From Synechococcus sp. CO36386bin_37 (GTDB taxonomy: Bacteria > Cyanobacteriota > Cyanobacteriia > PCC-6307 > Cyanobiaceae), in contig WTGE01000058.1 of NCBI GenBank assembly GCA_011525445.1, positions 1-8,093 of the forward strand: 8,093 nucleotides of DNA, in the 5' to 3' direction. The first letter of the stretch is position 1; each line of letters opens with the position of its first letter. Shown in pieces: positions 6,462 to 8,093 of this stretch. A model generated the notes under the pieces. That model was not told where the DNA came from. It made no database searches and saw nothing but the letters and a program-made list of their open reading frames with translations. Position numbers and translations under genes: made by a program.

Positions 6462-6492
6462 CTCGGCCGAGGGCATATAAAAAATTATTATC
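6462..6492 (-). promoter_or_regulatory. AT-rich promoter-like stretch with adjacent 10-bp palindrome
   Basis: On the - strand the sequence GATAAT (complement of 6487-6492, five of six bases of TATAAT) starts an A/T run, and the perfect palindrome CTCGGCCGAG (6462-6471) lies about 15 bp downstream of it. This is 75-105 bp before the small ORF start at 6387 and about 250 bp before ppa, so it could be their promoter with an operator near the transcription start. No matching -35 box was found. The palindrome has no loop, so it is a poor terminator for the upstream helix-turn-helix gene. Confidence 0.25.
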
Positions 6493-6505
6493 GCACTACT
6501 TTCGT

Positions 6506-6970
6506 CTAAGCAGCAGGTCTATCAAGCCGCTCACGACGTGCAGAAAGTTCAGAAGGTGCATTCGGAAGATCGTCAAGATGCGCACGAATCTGACGCAATT
6601 CTTCAAGAATGGCACTCAAGACTTGCTGAGTTGCAGTGGAAGGAGAGCTGAGGACTTCAACAGTAACCTCTTTGATCCGGAGAACGTCCTTGGCAAAACG
6701 GGCAACCTCATTGGGATGAAAGAGGAGAGGGTCTTTTTGATCACTCCGATATTCAGGATTTAACTTTCGAGAATTGAAAGGAGGATTTAAATTCCGAGGA
6801 TCTGTATTGGTGTAGCGATAAACAGAGGCTCTCGATCGATTCAAAGATTTCTGGACATCATCGATAGAAACTAATGTTTCCGAATTTGAAATCACAGCCT
6901 CAAAATTCTCGCCTGAATGAGAGGACTCTTCTATAGCAGAACCAGAACTATCGATCGACCGAGGAAACAT
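6506..6970 (-). CDS. Predicted helix-turn-helix DNA-binding protein, conserved unknown
   Basis: A 154-residue protein in three parts. Residues 1-30 are acidic, Ser-rich and probably disordered. Residues 33-97 look like a small DNA-binding domain: LVSIDDVQKSLNRSRASVYRY (33-53) fits a helix-turn-helix of the excisionase/MerR/resolvase-like type. A wing-like stretch with many Asn, Pro and Arg follows, then LLFHPNEVARFAKDVL (82-97). Residues 110-133 (TATQQVLSAILEELRQIRAHL) form a heptad-like helix suited to oligomerisation, and the tail is charged. Such genes in picocyanobacteria are sometimes annotated loosely as resolvase, but no serine-recombinase catalytic domain is present. The start is ATG 6968-6970. 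The coding DNA is more A/T-rich than its neighbours. It is divergent from proS, across a gap with short palindromes it might bind. The target is unknown. Confidence 0.85.
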   Translation of the reverse strand: MFPRSIDSSGSAIEESSHSGENFEAVISNSETLVSIDDVQKSLNRSRASVYRYTNTDPRNLNPPFNSRKLNPEYRSDQKDPLLFHPNEVARFAKDVLRIKEVTVEVLSSPSTATQQVLSAILEELRQIRAHLDDLPNAPSELSARRERLDRPAA

Positions 6971-7012
6971 GAGACCGACTTAGGACTGGCTGGACCGGAC
7001 TGACAGTAGCAG

Positions 7013-7023
7013 CTGAGACTCAG
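7013..7023. repeat. Perfect inverted repeat CTGAG-A-CTCAG
   Basis: Five-base arms flank a single central A, 43 bp upstream of the helix-turn-helix gene start. The geometry suits a protein-binding site more than an RNA hairpin. Repeats of this length also occur by chance. Confidence 0.35.
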
Positions 7024-7046
7024 GTTGCCAGCTTAGTTCCAGGCGA

Positions 7047-7062
7047 TCAGGACACTTCCTGA
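7047..7062. repeat. Perfect inverted repeat TCAGGA-CACT-TCCTGA
   Basis: Six-base arms with a four-base spacer lie 55 bp before the proS start. On the + strand a CTTTTT run begins 8 nt downstream, so it could be an operator or a weak hairpin in the proS leader. The stem is short and the T-run is displaced, so an intrinsic terminator or attenuator is unlikely but not excluded. Confidence 0.4.
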
Positions 7063-7117
7063 AGCGACCTCTTTTTGCAGCGGTGGTAGTTTCCATTCCT
7101 GTTCAGCACTTATCGCC

Positions 7118-8093
7118 ATGCGCGTCTCCCGCCTGATGCTGGTGACGCTGCGGGATGTTCCCGCCGACGCCGAAATCGCCTCGCAACAATTGCTGATTCG
7201 TGGAGGATATATCCGACGCGTTGGAGCAGGAATCTATGCCTATCTCCCCTTGATGTGGAGAGTGCTGCAGAGAGTAATGAATATTGTCAGAGAAGAAATG
7301 AATCAAGTGGGAGCTCTTGAAACACTGCTCCCTCAACTCCAACCAGCTGAATTGTGGGAAAAAAGTGGCCGTTGGCAGGGCTACACAGCGGGGGAAGGGA
7401 TCATGTTTCACCTCGAGGATCGCCAAAAACGTTCCCTCGGCCTCGGCCCCACCCATGAAGAAATCATTACGGAGCTAGCCAGCGATCTTCTGAGGTCTTA
7501 CCGACAGCTGCCAGTCACTCTCTATCAAATTCAAAGCAAATTCAGGGACGAAATTCGTCCTCGTTTTGGTCTAATGCGAGGACGTGAGTTCATCATGAAA
7601 GATGCTTATTCGTTTCATACAGACGAAAAAGATCTCAGTCATATGTACAACCAGATGGATAAGGCCTATGTCCGTATCTTCCAACGCTGTGGTCTTCAAA
7701 CCGTCGGAGTGGATGCTGACAGTGGAGCGATTGGCGGAGCCGCATCTCAGGAATTCATGGTGACAGCGGACGCGGGCGAAGATCTGATTCTCACCAGTCC
7801 AGATGGTGAGTACGCCGCGAATCAAGAGAAAGCTATCTCTACCCCAACACCTGCAGTGCCCCTACCAGCAGGAGAACAAAAGCTCATTGCAACGCCAGGG
7901 CAAATCACAATTGATCAGCTCTGCGAAGCGCAGTCACTCCATCCCAGCCAGGTTGTGAAGGTTCTCTTACTGCTCGCCAAGCTTGAATCCGGAAATGAGC
8001 AGCCCGTTTTGATTGGCCTGCGCGGAGACCAGGAACTGAACGAAGTCAAGCTTCTCAATGCACTCACACAACAGCTTTGCAGCCCCATCCTTG
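7118..8093 (+). CDS. proS: Prolyl-tRNA synthetase, 3' end outside window
   Basis: Class II aminoacyl-tRNA synthetase that charges tRNA-Pro in the cytoplasm; 325 residues are visible before the right edge. The start [19 protein letters not shown] is typical of bacterial ProRS. The motif 1 region is at about 46-75 ([14 protein letters not shown] and [14 protein letters not shown]). GLGPTHEE is at 108-115, motif 2 [21 protein letters not shown] is at 142-162, and [15 protein letters not shown] is at 199-213. From about residue 222 the sequence enters the YbaK-like editing insertion, with VVKVLLLL and [11 protein letters not shown], which removes mischarged alanine in E. coli-type ProRS. The insertion therefore marks this as the bacterial rather than the eukaryote/archaeal-like form. 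Motif 3 and the anticodon-binding domain lie beyond the window. The ATG is at 7118-7120 with no Shine-Dalgarno site. The gene is divergent from the helix-turn-helix gene. Confidence 0.97.
   Translation, partial: MRVSRLMLVTLRDVPADAEIASQQLLIRGGYIRRVGAGIYAYLPLMWRVLQRVMNIVREEMNQVGALETLLPQLQPAELWEKSGRWQGYTAGEGIMFHLEDRQKRSLGLGPTHEEIITELASDLLRSYRQLPVTLYQIQSKFRDEIRPRFGLMRGREFIMKDAYSFHTDEKDLSHMYNQMDKAYVRIFQRCGLQTVGVDADSGAIGGAASQEFMVTADAGEDLILTSPDGEYAANQEKAISTPTPAVPLPAGEQKLIATPGQITIDQLCEAQSLHPSQVVKVLLLLAKLESGNEQPVLIGLRGDQELNEVKLLNALTQQLCSPIL

Larger units (their letters stand above)
6971..7117. promoter_or_regulatory. Divergent intergenic region between the helix-turn-helix gene and proS
   Basis: These 147 bp should carry the promoters of both flanking genes. 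They hold two perfect short inverted repeats (annotated separately) and two copies of GGACTG, at 6983-6988 and 6997-7002, with a further GGAC at 6992. A CTTTTT run at 7070-7075 follows the second inverted repeat. I could not identify a convincing -35/-10 pair for either direction, nor a ribosome-binding site for proS. Confidence 0.45.

Noticed and set aside
6419..6763. 114-residue + strand frame antisense to the helix-turn-helix gene
   Set aside because: It has a basic composition without domain features, and the opposite strand encodes a coherent protein over the same bases.
7103..7456. 117-residue - strand frame opposite proS
   Set aside because: ProS motifs on the + strand explain the sequence fully.
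1..8093. CRISPR array, tRNA, insertion sequence, HIP1 (GCGATCGC) sites
   Set aside because: No regularly spaced repeats, cloverleaf-like sequence, transposase frame or octamer HIP1 site was seen on reading.

Overview
The window looks like core chromosome of a marine picocyanobacterium, most likely marine Synechococcus or a low-light Prochlorococcus relative. This is inferred from protein flavour, tight gene packing with overlapping 3' ends, several GTG starts, few Shine-Dalgarno sites, roughly balanced GC, and a run of single-copy housekeeping genes (lepB, ppa, proS) mixed with cyanobacterial conserved unknowns. The genus was judged by eye, not by a search. I see no insertion sequence, prophage, CRISPR array, tRNA or rRNA.

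Left part (1-2590, + strand): the 3' part of a tandem two-domain histidine phosphatase (phosphoglycerate mutase superfamily) is followed after 5 nt by a dihydroorotase-like protein that has lost several metal-binding and substrate-binding residues. The two probably share a transcript. Middle (2562-4903): signal peptidase I (lepB, - strand) overlaps the end of the dihydroorotase-like gene tail to tail and is divergent from a 501-residue conserved membrane protein of unknown function.

Right part (4866-6970, - strand): a group of genes reads leftwards. In transcription order they are a helix-turn-helix protein, a small possible membrane protein, inorganic pyrophosphatase (ppa), an adrenodoxin-like [2Fe-2S] ferredoxin, and an Spx/MgsR-type thioredoxin-fold protein with a CSTC motif. 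The last two are 5 nt apart and form a likely redox pair. The Spx-like gene again overlaps its convergent neighbour. From 7118, proS (prolyl-tRNA synthetase, bacterial type with an editing insertion) runs off the right edge on the + strand. The 147-bp divergent gap between proS and the helix-turn-helix gene holds two short perfect inverted repeats.

Most of the window is ordinary housekeeping. The points worth a second look are the degenerate dihydroorotase, a Ser in place of a near-invariant active-site Asp in the pyrophosphatase, four cysteines in the exported domain of the signal peptidase, the unknown membrane protein with a basic, sensor-like segment, and the uncharacterised helix-turn-helix protein next to possible operators. 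I do not see a clearly new multi-gene system.
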